From Bacteroides acidifaciens (GTDB taxonomy: Bacteria; Bacteroidota; Bacteroidia; Bacteroidales; Bacteroidaceae): DNA of 64,000 nucleotides. The DNA lies in contig NZ_CAEUHO010000001.1 in the NCBI RefSeq assembly GCF_903181435.1, forward strand, positions 124,001 to 188,000. The letters are read 5' to 3'. The translations under genes were made by a program, and so were the position numbers. The notes below the pieces were generated by a model. That model made no database searches. It had not been told where the DNA came from and saw nothing but the letters and a program-made list of their open reading frames with translations. The first letter of the stretch is position 1, and every line of letters starts with the position of its first letter. Positions 53,839-62,801 of the stretch are shown in pieces.

Positions 53839-55395
53839 ATGAAGAAGTCAACAATTTGGATATTAGGTATTGTAATGGGGCTTTCTTTCCTCAGTTTGCT
53901 GTATTTACAGGTCAGTTATATAGAGGAAATGATGAAAACCCGGAAGGAACAGTTTGATTCGGCTGTACGCAATAGCCTGGATCAAGTTTCAAAGGATGTG
54001 GAATATGCGGAAACGCAACGTTGGTTGATTGAAGATGTTTCTGAAGCTGAGAGAAAAGCTCTGATTGAGAACAATGCTTCATTGCAGCAGAATGACTTGG
54101 TTCAGCAGACACAGCGGTTTACGATGAAGTCGAAAGATGGAAAGGTATATACGGATTTTGAGTTGAAGGTGATGACAACCAAACCATCCGAACTTCCGAA
54201 GGCTATGATTTCTCCTTACAGGGGGACAAAAACGATTCCGGAAACTTCGCGTTCACTGATAGAGGCTATCAAAAACCGATATATGTATCAACGCGAATTG
54301 CTGAATGAAGTGGTTTGGCAGATGATTTATCGGGCAAGTGACAAGTCGATTGGAGATAGGGTACGTTTTGGGGACTTGAACGGTTATCTGAAATCGAACC
54401 TATATAATAATGGTATAGACTTACCTTTTCACTTTATGGTGATTGATAAGGACGGACGGGAAGTCTACCGTTGTGCGGATTATGACGGAAAGGGAAGTGA
54501 CGAGTTCTATCAGCAGGCATTGTTCAAGAACGACCCGCCTGCAAAGATGAGCGTATTGAAGGTGCATTTTCCGGGAAGAAGGGATTATCTTTTTGATTCG
54601 ATCAGCTTCATGATTCCGTCGTTGATATTTACAATGGTATTGTTAGTGACATTCATCTTTACGATTTATATCGTATTCCGTCAGAAGAAGTTGACGGAAA
54701 TGAAGAATGACTTTATCAACAATATGACGCACGAATTTAAAACGCCGATATCCACCATTTCATTGGCGGCGCAGATGCTGAAAGACCCCGCGGTGGGAAA
54801 ATCCCCGCAGATGTTCCAGCATATATCGGGAGTGATTAATGATGAAACCAAGCGCTTGCGCTTCCAGGTGGAAAAGGTGCTCCAGATGTCGATGTTCGAT
54901 CGTCAGAAGTCGACGTTGAAGATGAAGGAGATTGATGCGAATGAGCTGATAACAGGAGTTATCAATACCTTTACGCTGAAAGTAGAACGATATAATGGTA
55001 AGATAACATCGAACCTTGAGGCCACTGATCCTGTTATATTTGCAGATGAGATGCATATCACAAATGTAATCTTTAATCTGATGGATAACGCGGTGAAATA
55101 TAAGAAGCCGGAAGAGGATTTGGAGTTGAAAGTGAGAACATGGAATGAGTCGGGTAAGCTGATGATTTCGATACAAGACAACGGTATCGGTATCAAGAAG
55201 GAAAACCTGAAAAAGATATTTGAAAAGTTCTATCGTGTGCATACGGGTAATCTGCACGATGTGAAGGGCTTTGGGCTGGGATTGGCTTATGTGAAGAAGA
55301 TTATCGTCGAACATAAGGGAACCATCCGGGCGGAAAGCGACCTGAACGTGGGAACTAAATTTATTATTGCATTACCTTTATTAAAAAATAATTGA
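53839..55395 (+). CDS. rprX: Sensor histidine kinase (RprX-like)
   Basis: 518 residues: an N-terminal helix (about 5-25), an extracytoplasmic sensor, a second transmembrane helix near 260, HisKA with H-box MTHEFKTPI near residue 297, then the N-box NLMDNAVKYK, G1 QDNGIGI and GFGLGLAYV. It pairs with the OmpR-type regulator 1 bp later. Layout and content agree with Bacteroides RprX, first described as affecting tetracycline phenotypes; the gene name is by similarity of arrangement. Two tandem copies of GGAGTGTTAATT (53805-53816, 53819-53830) precede it. Confidence 0.85.
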   Translation: MKKSTIWILGIVMGLSFLSLLYLQVSYIEEMMKTRKEQFDSAVRNSLDQVSKDVEYAETQRWLIEDVSEAERKALIENNASLQQNDLVQQTQRFTMKSKDGKVYTDFELKVMTTKPSELPKAMISPYRGTKTIPETSRSLIEAIKNRYMYQRELLNEVVWQMIYRASDKSIGDRVRFGDLNGYLKSNLYNNGIDLPFHFMVIDKDGREVYRCADYDGKGSDEFYQQALFKNDPPAKMSVLKVHFPGRRDYLFDSISFMIPSLIFTMVLLVTFIFTIYIVFRQKKLTEMKNDFINNMTHEFKTPISTISLAAQMLKDPAVGKSPQMFQHISGVINDETKRLRFQVEKVLQMSMFDRQKSTLKMKEIDANELITGVINTFTLKVERYNGKITSNLEATDPVIFADEMHITNVIFNLMDNAVKYKKPEEDLELKVRTWNESGKLMISIQDNGIGIKKENLKKIFEKFYRVHTGNLHDVKGFGLGLAYVKKIIVEHKGTIRAESDLNVGTKFIIALPLLKNN

Positions 55396-55396
55396 T

Positions 55397-56098
55397 ATGG
55401 ACGAGAAACTGCGTATTTTATTATGCGAGGATGACGAAAATCTTGGCATGCTTTTAAGAGAATATTTACAGGCAAAAGGTTATTCTGCTGAGTTATTTCC
55501 TGATGGCGAAGCCGGTTATAAGGCTTTCTTGAAGAATAAATATGACTTGTGCGTGTTTGACGTAATGATGCCTAAGAAAGATGGCTTCACACTGGCACAG
55601 GATGTCCGTGCAGCGAATGCTGAAATTCCTATTATCTTCCTGACTGCAAAAACGCTGAAAGAAGATATTCTGGAAGGATTTAAGATTGGTGCGGATGATT
55701 ATATTACCAAACCGTTCAGCATGGAAGAATTGACGTTCAGAATTGAAGCAATCTTGAGACGTGTTCGCGGAAAGAAGAACAAAGAAAGTAATATCTATAA
55801 GATCGGTAAGTTTACCTTCGATACTCAGAAACAAATTTTGGCTTCGGAAGGCAAACAGACTAAGCTGACCACCAAAGAATCCGAATTGCTCGGATTGCTT
55901 TGCGCTCACGCCAATGAAATCCTGCAACGTGACTTTGCGCTGAAGACTATCTGGATTGATGATAACTATTTCAATGCCCGCAGTATGGACGTGTATATCA
56001 CGAAACTGCGTAAGCACCTGAAAGAGGACGACTCTATCGAAATTATCAACATCCATGGAAAAGGCTATAAGTTGATTACGCCGGAAGTTGAATCTTAA
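55397..56098 (+). CDS. rprY: OmpR-type response regulator (RprY-like)
   Basis: 233 residues: receiver domain with phospho-acceptor Asp in CVFDVMMPKKDG near residue 54, KPFS lysine motif near 103, and a winged-helix effector near 140-230 ending with the recognition helix MDVYITKLRKHL. It begins 1 bp after rprX, forming one operon; name by arrangement with the kinase. Confidence 0.88.
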   Translation: MDEKLRILLCEDDENLGMLLREYLQAKGYSAELFPDGEAGYKAFLKNKYDLCVFDVMMPKKDGFTLAQDVRAANAEIPIIFLTAKTLKEDILEGFKIGADDYITKPFSMEELTFRIEAILRRVRGKKNKESNIYKIGKFTFDTQKQILASEGKQTKLTTKESELLGLLCAHANEILQRDFALKTIWIDDNYFNARSMDVYITKLRKHLKEDDSIEIINIHGKGYKLITPEVES

Positions 56099-56125
56099 TG
56101 CGATTACATTCAGTAACCACAAATA

Positions 56126-56159
56126 AAAAATCCCGGAAACATTCGTTTCCGGGATTTTT
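56126..56159. terminator. Bidirectional terminator
   Basis: Perfect 15-bp stem AAAAATCCCGGAAAC / GTTTCCGGGATTTTT with a 4-nt loop (56141-56144), flanked by A- and T-runs. Serves rprY and the small minus-strand gene. Confidence 0.88.
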
Positions 56160-56175
56160 ATTAATTTCTAAGAAA

Positions 56176-56352
56176 TTAATCAGCGATCTTCTTATTGATA
56201 ATGATATAAGAAATGAGTCCCAGTACTACCAGTACTACCGAGGTACCCAAAATAGCGTTGTTGTTTACATTGCCTGTAAAGGAACAACCCAGCAGGATAA
56301 CTACTCCGACCAAGATTAAGATCAATCCCAAGTTCTTTAATAAACCTTTCAT
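56176..56352 (-). CDS. Small two-helix membrane protein
   Basis: 58 residues: MKGLLKNLGLILILVGVVIL followed by LGCSFTGNVNNNAI, then a second hydrophobic helix LGTSVVLVVLGLISYIII and a basic end. It is a convergent neighbour of rprY, sharing its terminator. Two membrane helices with a short polar hairpin; GC of lipobox type is not followed by a typical signal peptide. Role unknown. Clean start and stop and a good terminator support it being a gene. Confidence 0.7.
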   Translation of the reverse strand: MKGLLKNLGLILILVGVVILLGCSFTGNVNNNAILGTSVVLVVLGLISYIIINKKIAD

Positions 56353-56492
56353 GTGTGTGTATTTTAATAGATTATTATATTCCAGTCACAAATTAAAGCA
56401 TAATTCTTTAACGGGCGAAATTATTTAAATAAAAAATCCATTATAAAGATAGGATTTAGTGGATTTTATGATTTAAAGGGCTGTTTCTCTGC

Positions 56493-56939
56493 TTAATCCT
56501 TCGTGTTGAAGAATACCTTTTTCAATACTTCCTGCCCGATGCTCAATTCTTCGAGGGTAATGCCGTGAAGCGCTTCCTTCAACGTCTGCCCGGCAATGAT
56601 ACGCGCTTTTTCTTCCAGCTCTTTTCCGTCTTTGGTGAGATGGATCAGATTGGTACGGCGGTCTTTCTTATCGGAGATGCGTACTACAAGATGCTGCCGT
56701 TCCATATTGTCAATCAAACGGGTCATGCTGGGCTTGTCCTTGAAAGTTGCATTACACAACTCTTGTTGTGTAACACCGTCTTTTTCCCATAGAAAAATGA
56801 GTACGGTCCATTGCTCGGGACTGATTTCCAGACCATTCAGACGGAAGTTACGGTACAGTTTACGGTTGATTGCCGCAGAAACCTTGCCATTCAATATGGC
56901 AAAAATAAGCCGGATGTCGAAGTTGAATTGCTCTATCAT
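56493..56939 (-). CDS. MarR-family transcriptional regulator
   Basis: 148 residues, winged helix-turn-helix: MIEQFNFDIRLIFAIL, then the DNA-binding segment GVTQQELCNATFKDKPSMTR and the wing with D-x-R motif RISDKKDRRTNLIHLT near residue 100. The ATG at 56939 is used; an upstream ATG 27 bp earlier adds an unusual N-terminus. Target genes are not evident. It faces the ribosomal-protein promoter across 160 bp. Confidence 0.85.
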   Translation of the reverse strand: MIEQFNFDIRLIFAILNGKVSAAINRKLYRNFRLNGLEISPEQWTVLIFLWEKDGVTQQELCNATFKDKPSMTRLIDNMERQHLVVRISDKKDRRTNLIHLTKDGKELEEKARIIAGQTLKEALHGITLEELSIGQEVLKKVFFNTKD

Positions 56940-57021
56940 GAAATTATTGTTTAAACAACTTTGCAAAGTTAAACCACTTCGCTGATAATTCCTACATTAG
57001 GATATAAAAAAAGATTAAATA

Positions 57022-57052
57022 TTTGTAGTTCAAAATAAATTGCCTAACTTTG
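57022..57052 (+). promoter_or_regulatory. Promoter of the rpsF operon
   Basis: TTTG (57022-57025), exactly 19-bp spacer, TAACTTTG (57045-57052). One of the best matches to the Bacteroides consensus in the window, as expected for a ribosomal-protein operon. Leader about 40 nt. Confidence 0.8.
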
Positions 57053-57099
57053 CACCCGCATTTAAAAATCAAAGATTTATTTATTTAATTAAACGAAGT

Positions 57100-57444
57100 A
57101 TGAATCAATACGAAACCGTTTTCATTTTAACTCCCGTTTTGTCTGATGTTCAGATGAAGGAAGCGGTAGAAAAATTCAAGGGTATTCTTCAAGCTGAAGG
57201 TGCTGAGATTATCAATGAGGAAAACTGGGGACTGAAGAAATTGGCTTATCCAATTCAGAAAAAGTCTACAGGTTTCTATCAACTGATTGAGTTCAATGCA
57301 GAACCTACTGTAATTGACAAGTTGGAAATAAATTTCCGTCGTGATGAACGCGTTATCCGTTTCTTGACTTTCAAGATGGATAAGTATGCTGCAGAGTATG
57401 CTGCTAAGAGAAGAAGTGTTAAATCAAACAAAAAGGAGGATTAA
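57100..57444 (+). CDS. rpsF: 30S ribosomal protein S6
   Basis: 114 residues, starts [20 protein letters not shown], with the S6 RNA-binding region [11 protein letters not shown] near residue 45. The ATG at 57100 is the S6 start; the frame upstream lies over the promoter. Followed 2 bp later by rpsR. Confidence 0.97.
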   Translation: MNQYETVFILTPVLSDVQMKEAVEKFKGILQAEGAEIINEENWGLKKLAYPIQKKSTGFYQLIEFNAEPTVIDKLEINFRRDERVIRFLTFKMDKYAAEYAAKRRSVKSNKKED

Positions 57445-57446
57445 TC

Positions 57447-57719
57447 ATGGCACAACAAGTTCAATCAGAAATCAGATATTTAACTCCGCCGTCAGTAGAC
57501 GTTAAGAAGAAAAAATACTGCCGTTTCAAAAAGAGCGGTATTCGTTACATTGACTACAAAGATCCTGAATTCTTGAAGAAATTCTTGAATGAACAAGGAA
57601 AGATCCTTCCGCGTCGCATCACAGGTACTTCTTTGAAGTTCCAACGTCGTATCGCGCAGGCTGTGAAGAGAGCTCGTCACTTGGCATTACTGCCTTATGT
57701 AACTGACATGATGAAATAA
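57447..57719 (+). CDS. rpsR: 30S ribosomal protein S18
   Basis: 90 residues, begins [20 protein letters not shown], with the S18 core [18 protein letters not shown] and [19 protein letters not shown]. Binds S6 next to the platform of the 30S subunit. The middle gene of the rpsF-rpsR-rplI operon. Confidence 0.97.
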   Translation: MAQQVQSEIRYLTPPSVDVKKKKYCRFKKSGIRYIDYKDPEFLKKFLNEQGKILPRRITGTSLKFQRRIAQAVKRARHLALLPYVTDMMK

Positions 57720-57733
57720 GAAGGAGGAAAGGT

Positions 57734-58177
57734 ATGGAAATTATTTTAAAAGAAGACATAGTAAACTTGGGTTATAAGAACGATATCGTAAACGTGAAAT
57801 CCGGATACGGTCGTAATTATCTGATCCCGACTGGAAAAGCTGTTATCGCTTCTCCTTCTGCAAAGAAAATGTTGGCTGAAGAACTGAAGCAACGTGCTCA
57901 CAAACTTGAGAAAATCAAGAAAGATGCTGAAGCTGTTGCTGCTAAGTTGGAAGGCGTTACTTTGACTATTGCAACTAAAGTTAGCTCAACCGGTACTATC
58001 TTCGGTTCTGTTGGTAATATTCAGATTGCTGAAGCATTGGCTAAATTGGGTCACGAAATTGACAGAAAGATCATCGTTGTAAAAGACGCTGTGAAAGAAG
58101 TTGGTAACTACAAAGCTATAGTTAAACTTCACAAGGAAGTTTCGGTAGAAATTCCTTTCGAGGTAGTTGCTGAATAA
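57734..58177 (+). CDS. rplI: 50S ribosomal protein L9
   Basis: 147 residues: N-terminal MEIILKEDIVNLGYKNDIVN and YGRNYLIPTGKAV, long helix, C-terminal domain ending SVEIPFEVVAE. The length is normal. Last gene of the operon, with a terminator right after. Confidence 0.97.
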   Translation: MEIILKEDIVNLGYKNDIVNVKSGYGRNYLIPTGKAVIASPSAKKMLAEELKQRAHKLEKIKKDAEAVAAKLEGVTLTIATKVSSTGTIFGSVGNIQIAEALAKLGHEIDRKIIVVKDAVKEVGNYKAIVKLHKEVSVEIPFEVVAE

Positions 58178-58199
58178 GAGCAAATTTACTTCAATATAT

Positions 58200-58235
58200 A
58201 AAAAGCGATTTGTTCTAATGAATAAATCGCTTTTT
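58200..58235 (+). terminator. Terminator of the rpsF operon
   Basis: 12-bp stem AAAAAGCGATTT / AAATCGCTTTTT around a 12-nt loop, followed by T. Lies 22 bp after the rplI stop. Confidence 0.85.
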
Positions 58236-58255
58236 TTGTTTTCCTTGTTAATATT

Positions 58256-59920
58256 ATGAAACTCAAATGTTGTTTTCTGAAGAAGAGGTTTTGGTTTCTG
58301 CTGATTACTTTTGGGATTGGCAGTACTCTCTATGCAAATAATGAATTGAAACTACTGACCGACTCTTTGCGTAGGGTGATAGATGAAAAACACATTTTTG
58401 TTCAAAAAAAAGAGGACAGAATCAACAGGATAAAGTGTATGTTGAAAAGTCCCGGTTTGACGCTTGAAGGAAAATATAAAATCAATCTTCGTTTATATGA
58501 CGAATATAAGAAGTTTCATATCGATTCCGCTATTCATTTTGTAGAAGATAATATTGAAATCTCCCGTAAGCTGAATAAATCTTATTTGACGACTCAGTCG
58601 TCTTTACATTTGAGCCTTCTGTATTCAATGTGTGGCAGATTTAGAGAGGCGGAAATAATACTAAAAGGTATAGACTCTTCCTCACTACCTAAAGATTTGT
58701 TGGTTGCTTACTATGAAACTTATTCAAGTTTTTGGGGACATTATTCTATTTCGGTTGCTAATAATATTTACGGACAACAGCAGGCGGCTTATCAGGATTC
58801 ACTGATTGCTCTCATCAATCATACCTCTTTAAGTTATAAAATGTCTCGAGCGTCTTATTATATATGGAGAGATACCTTGAGGTCGAAAGAGATTTTTAAG
58901 GAACTGTTGGAGATTGAAGAGGTGGGAACACCTAACTATGCTATGATTACTCATTTATACTCCAGGTTGTGCAGACATCAAAAAAAATATGATGAGGAAA
59001 AGAAATACTTGATATTATCAGCTATTGCCGATATACGGAATGCCACGAGAGAGAATGCTTCTTTACAAAATCTCGCATTGATACACTATGAAGAGAAGAA
59101 ATTGGCAGATGCTTTTAAATTTACCCAGTCTGCTATTGATGATGTCATTTCTTCGGGAATTCATTTCAGGGCAATTGAAATTTATAAGTTCAATTCTATC
59201 ATTAATACTGCTTATCAGACAGAGCAGTCTAGATCTAGATCAAATCTGACCACTTTTCTTATTTCTACGAGTATTATCCTATTTCTTTTAGTCTTATTGG
59301 TGATATGTATCTATATTCAGATGAAGAAGATATTGAAGATTAAGCGGGCATTGGCACAAAGTAATCAGGAGCTTTTAAGGCTGAATGACAAGCTGAACAA
59401 TATTAATAATCAACTGAATGATACAAATAATCAGTTGTATGAGATTAGCAATGTGAAAGAACACTATATTGCTGAATTCTTTGATGTGTGTTTTAGCTAT
59501 ATCAGTAAGATGGAGAAATATCAGAATGTACTGTATAAGTATGCGATCAATAAATACTACGATGAATTAATTAAGAAATTGAAATCTTCCGCGCTTGTCG
59601 ATGAAGAACTGACCGCTTTGTATGCCCGTTTTGATAAAGTCTTTTTAGGGTTATATCCTACTTTTGTCGCAGATTTTAATGCTTTATTGAAAGAAAGTGA
59701 GCAAATTGTTCTGAAACCGGATGCATTGTTGAATAGGGAACTTCGTATTTATGCCCTGTTGCGATTGGGAATCACGGACAGTGGTAAGATTGCTAACTTT
59801 CTCCGGTGCTCTACAAGTACAGTTTATAACTATCGCACACGAATGAGAAATAAGGCGGCAGTCGACAGGGATGAATTTGAGAATGAAATTATGAAAATAA
59901 ATTCAACTCAAGAGAAATAA
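58256..59920 (+). CDS. TPR/DUF6377 membrane regulator with helix-turn-helix
   Basis: 554 residues: signal sequence (MKLKCCFLKKRFWFLLITFG), TPR-like helical repeats in the envelope part (about 40-330), a transmembrane helix near 342-364 (TFLISTSIILFLLVLLVICI), a coiled coil with repeated NQLND/NQLYE units near 390-405, the DUF6377 region, and a final HTH (SGKIANFLRCSTSTVYNYRT). It precedes the Gfo/Idh genes by 235 bp and is likely their regulator. Same architecture type as the regulator at 17.8 kb. Confidence 0.8.
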   Translation: MKLKCCFLKKRFWFLLITFGIGSTLYANNELKLLTDSLRRVIDEKHIFVQKKEDRINRIKCMLKSPGLTLEGKYKINLRLYDEYKKFHIDSAIHFVEDNIEISRKLNKSYLTTQSSLHLSLLYSMCGRFREAEIILKGIDSSSLPKDLLVAYYETYSSFWGHYSISVANNIYGQQQAAYQDSLIALINHTSLSYKMSRASYYIWRDTLRSKEIFKELLEIEEVGTPNYAMITHLYSRLCRHQKKYDEEKKYLILSAIADIRNATRENASLQNLALIHYEEKKLADAFKFTQSAIDDVISSGIHFRAIEIYKFNSIINTAYQTEQSRSRSNLTTFLISTSIILFLLVLLVICIYIQMKKILKIKRALAQSNQELLRLNDKLNNINNQLNDTNNQLYEISNVKEHYIAEFFDVCFSYISKMEKYQNVLYKYAINKYYDELIKKLKSSALVDEELTALYARFDKVFLGLYPTFVADFNALLKESEQIVLKPDALLNRELRIYALLRLGITDSGKIANFLRCSTSTVYNYRTRMRNKAAVDRDEFENEIMKINSTQEK

Positions 59921-59975
59921 TTACTGTTATAAAGAAAAAAAAGATTCCAAATCATCTACATTTTTTAGACCTTTC

Positions 59976-60008
59976 TAAATAACTAAATATTTATTATATA
60001 GTTATTTA
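59976..60008. promoter_or_regulatory. Operator-like inverted repeat upstream of the oxidoreductase operon
   Basis: Perfect 10-bp arms TAAATAACTA (59976-59985) and TAGTTATTTA (59999-60008) with a 13-nt spacer, 148 bp before the oxidoreductase ATG. A -7-like TAGTTTTG is found at 60067-60074. Confidence 0.5.
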
Positions 60009-60155
60009 ATCTTATTTCTTATCTACATAAAGTTGTCCAAGCCGAATAAAACGTTGTTTATTTGGCTAGTTTTGCAATATCGGTTTTCGGTTTATCTGCC
60101 AGATGGCAAGAATTGATAACCTATCGATTTTTTGTACTTAAATTCACTATGTTTT

Positions 60156-61268
60156 ATGGACACGCAATCTTCAGTAGACACAAAAGTTAAGGTCGGTATC
60201 ATCGGTTTTGGTAGAATGGGACGATTCTATTGGGAAGCAATGCGAAAAAGTGGGCGATGGGATATTGCTTATATTTGTGATACTAATCCGGAATCTCGTC
60301 AGTTGGCTAAGGAACTATCTCCGGAATCTCGTATAGTAGAAGACAATCAATGTATTTTTGAGGATGAAAGTGTGCAAGTTGTCGGACTTTTCACTTTGGC
60401 GGATTCGCGAATGGGACAAATAGAAAAAGCGATTCGTTACGGAAAACATATTATTTCAGAAAAACCCGTCGCAGATACAATAGAGAATGAGTGGAAGGTT
60501 GTGGAAATGACGGAAAGCTCAAATCTTATTTCTACCGTGAACTTATATCTGCGCAATTCTTGGTATCATAATCTGATGAAAGAATATATCCAAGAGGGCG
60601 AAATAGGAGAATTGGCTATTATTCGTATTTGTCATATGACTCCCGGACTGGCACCGGGCGAAGGTCATGAATATGAAGGTCCTGCTTTTCATGACTGTGG
60701 AATGCATTATGTAGACATAACCCGTTGGTATGCCGGTTGCGATTATCGGACATGGAATGCCCAAGGGGTGAATATGTGGAACTATAAAGACCCTTGGTGG
60801 GTGCAATGCCACGGTACTTTTCAAAATGGCGTAGTCTTTGACATTACCCAAGGCTTTGTGTATGGACAGCTATCTAAAGATCAGACACATAATTCATACG
60901 TAGATATAATCGGAACGAAAGGGGTGGTGCGCATGACGCATGATTTTAATACTGCTGTTGTCGATTTGCACGGGGTGAATCAGACGCTTCGAGTGGAGAA
61001 ACCTTTTGGTGGGAAGAATATAGACGTACTATGTGACTGGTTTGCGGATTCGGTACTAACCGGACAACGTAACCCCCGTTTGCCGTTAATGCGTGATTCA
61101 GCTATTGCGTCCGAATATGCATGGACGTTCTTGAAAGATACGCGTGCCCACGACCTGCCGGCTATCGGTAACCTGCGCACGTTGGAACAAATCCGTGAAC
61201 GGAGAAGAAATATGAAAAATGGATATGGGTTGCTGCATAGTAATCTTCCACAAATAACGAACCCTTAA
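60156..61268 (+). CDS. Gfo/Idh/MocA-family oxidoreductase
   Basis: 370 residues: Rossmann GFGRMG near residue 20 in VGIIGFGRMGRFYW, and the EKP motif (SEKPVAD) near 105, the hallmark of the family. No signal peptide, so cytoplasmic. Start ATG 60156 (the upstream frame begins with TTG). In the 3-keto pathway such an enzyme oxidises or reduces a sugar at C3 with NAD(H). First gene of the operon that follows the regulator. Confidence 0.87.
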   Translation: MDTQSSVDTKVKVGIIGFGRMGRFYWEAMRKSGRWDIAYICDTNPESRQLAKELSPESRIVEDNQCIFEDESVQVVGLFTLADSRMGQIEKAIRYGKHIISEKPVADTIENEWKVVEMTESSNLISTVNLYLRNSWYHNLMKEYIQEGEIGELAIIRICHMTPGLAPGEGHEYEGPAFHDCGMHYVDITRWYAGCDYRTWNAQGVNMWNYKDPWWVQCHGTFQNGVVFDITQGFVYGQLSKDQTHNSYVDIIGTKGVVRMTHDFNTAVVDLHGVNQTLRVEKPFGGKNIDVLCDWFADSVLTGQRNPRLPLMRDSAIASEYAWTFLKDTRAHDLPAIGNLRTLEQIRERRRNMKNGYGLLHSNLPQITNP

Positions 61269-61279
61269 AACAAATAATT

Positions 61280-62767
61280 ATGTCAGACATTTCGAGGAGA
61301 GATTTTCTCAAAACGGGCGCTATGGCCTTGGCAGGCATTACTATCGCTCCGAGTTCTATTTTAGGAATGAGCCATGGGCATGTGGCTCCCAGTGATAAAT
61401 TAAATCTTGCTGCTGTGGGTATTGGCGGCATGGGACATGCCAATATCAATAAAGTGAAGGGCACGGAAAACATTGTGGCTCTTTGCGATGTGGACTGGAA
61501 ATATGCAAAAGGTGTGTTTGACGAATTCCCGAAAGCGAAGAAATATTGGGATTATCGTAAGATGTACGATGAAATGGGCAAATCTATCGATGGAGTAATT
61601 ATCGCTACTGCCGACCATACTCATGCTATTATCACTGCTGATGCGATGACAATAGGTAAGCACGTATTTTGCCAGAAACCGTTGACTCACTCTGTTTATG
61701 AGTCTCGTTTGTTGACTAAGTTGGCTGCTTCAACCGGTGTTGCCACTCAGATGGGTAATCAGGGAGCCTCCGACGAAGGTACGGATTTGGTTTGTGAATG
61801 GATATGGAACGGTGAAATAGGTGAAGTGACTAAGGTGGAATGTGCTACCGACCGTCCTATCTGGCCGCAAGGGTTAAATGCTCCTGAAAAGGCTGACCGT
61901 ATCCCTAGTACATTGAATTGGGATTTGTTTACCGGCCCGGCTAAGTTGAATCCGTATAATGAGATTTATCATCCTTGGAATTGGCGCGGATGGTGGGATT
62001 ATGGAACAGGCGCGTTGGGTGACATGGCTTGTCATATCCTGCATCAACCGTTCAGGGCCTTGAAACTGGGTTATCCTACTAAGGTAGAAGGTTCTTCTAC
62101 GTTGTTGTTGAGTGCTTGTGCTCCGCAGGCTCAGCATGTGAAAATGATTTTCCCTGCCCGTGACAATATGCCGAAAGTGGCGATGCCGGAAGTTGAAATC
62201 CATTGGTATGACGGCGGTATGATGCCTGAACGTCCGAAAGGATTCCCGCAAGGTAAACAATTGATGCAGAGTGGCGGTGGCTTGACTATTTTCCACGGAA
62301 CGAAAGATACTTTGATTTGCGGATGTTACGGACGGAACCCCTGGTTGCTTTCCGGTCGTAAACCAAATGCTCCGAAAGTTTGCCGCCGTGTGCCTAATGC
62401 TATGAATGGCGGTCACGAAATGGACTGGGTACGTGCTTGTAAAGAAGACAAGTCAAGTCGCATCATGACTAAATCTGACTTCTCCGAAGCAGGACCAATG
62501 AATGAAATGGTAGTAATGGGAGTATTGGCTATCCGTTTGCAAGCTTTGAACAAGACTTTGGAATGGGACGGTGCTAATATGTGTTTTACCAACATCGGTG
62601 ATAATGAAACTATCCGGACTTGTATAAAAGATGGCTTCAAGATTCATGACGGTCATCCTACTTTCGACAAGACTTGGACAGAGCCGGTGAATGCGAAACA
62701 ATTCGCAGCCGAACTGGTGAAACACAACTATCGTGAAGGCTGGAGACTGCCTGATATGCCAAGATAA
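61280..62767 (+). CDS. Exported Gfo/Idh/MocA-family oxidoreductase (Tat signal)
   Basis: 495 residues. A twin-arginine signal ISRRDFLKTGAMALAGITIA shows folded export with its cofactor bound. The Rossmann segment AVGIGGMGHANI near residue 47, and QKPLTH (in place of EKP) near 132, suit a subgroup of the family. It likely oxidises glycosides at C3 in the periplasm. 11 bp after the first oxidoreductase; 34 bp before the DUF1080 gene. Confidence 0.87.
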   Translation: MSDISRRDFLKTGAMALAGITIAPSSILGMSHGHVAPSDKLNLAAVGIGGMGHANINKVKGTENIVALCDVDWKYAKGVFDEFPKAKKYWDYRKMYDEMGKSIDGVIIATADHTHAIITADAMTIGKHVFCQKPLTHSVYESRLLTKLAASTGVATQMGNQGASDEGTDLVCEWIWNGEIGEVTKVECATDRPIWPQGLNAPEKADRIPSTLNWDLFTGPAKLNPYNEIYHPWNWRGWWDYGTGALGDMACHILHQPFRALKLGYPTKVEGSSTLLLSACAPQAQHVKMIFPARDNMPKVAMPEVEIHWYDGGMMPERPKGFPQGKQLMQSGGGLTIFHGTKDTLICGCYGRNPWLLSGRKPNAPKVCRRVPNAMNGGHEMDWVRACKEDKSSRIMTKSDFSEAGPMNEMVVMGVLAIRLQALNKTLEWDGANMCFTNIGDNETIRTCIKDGFKIHDGHPTFDKTWTEPVNAKQFAAELVKHNYREGWRLPDMPR

Positions 62768-62801
62768 GAAGAATAACTTAATCAAATAACAGAATAATAT
62801 C

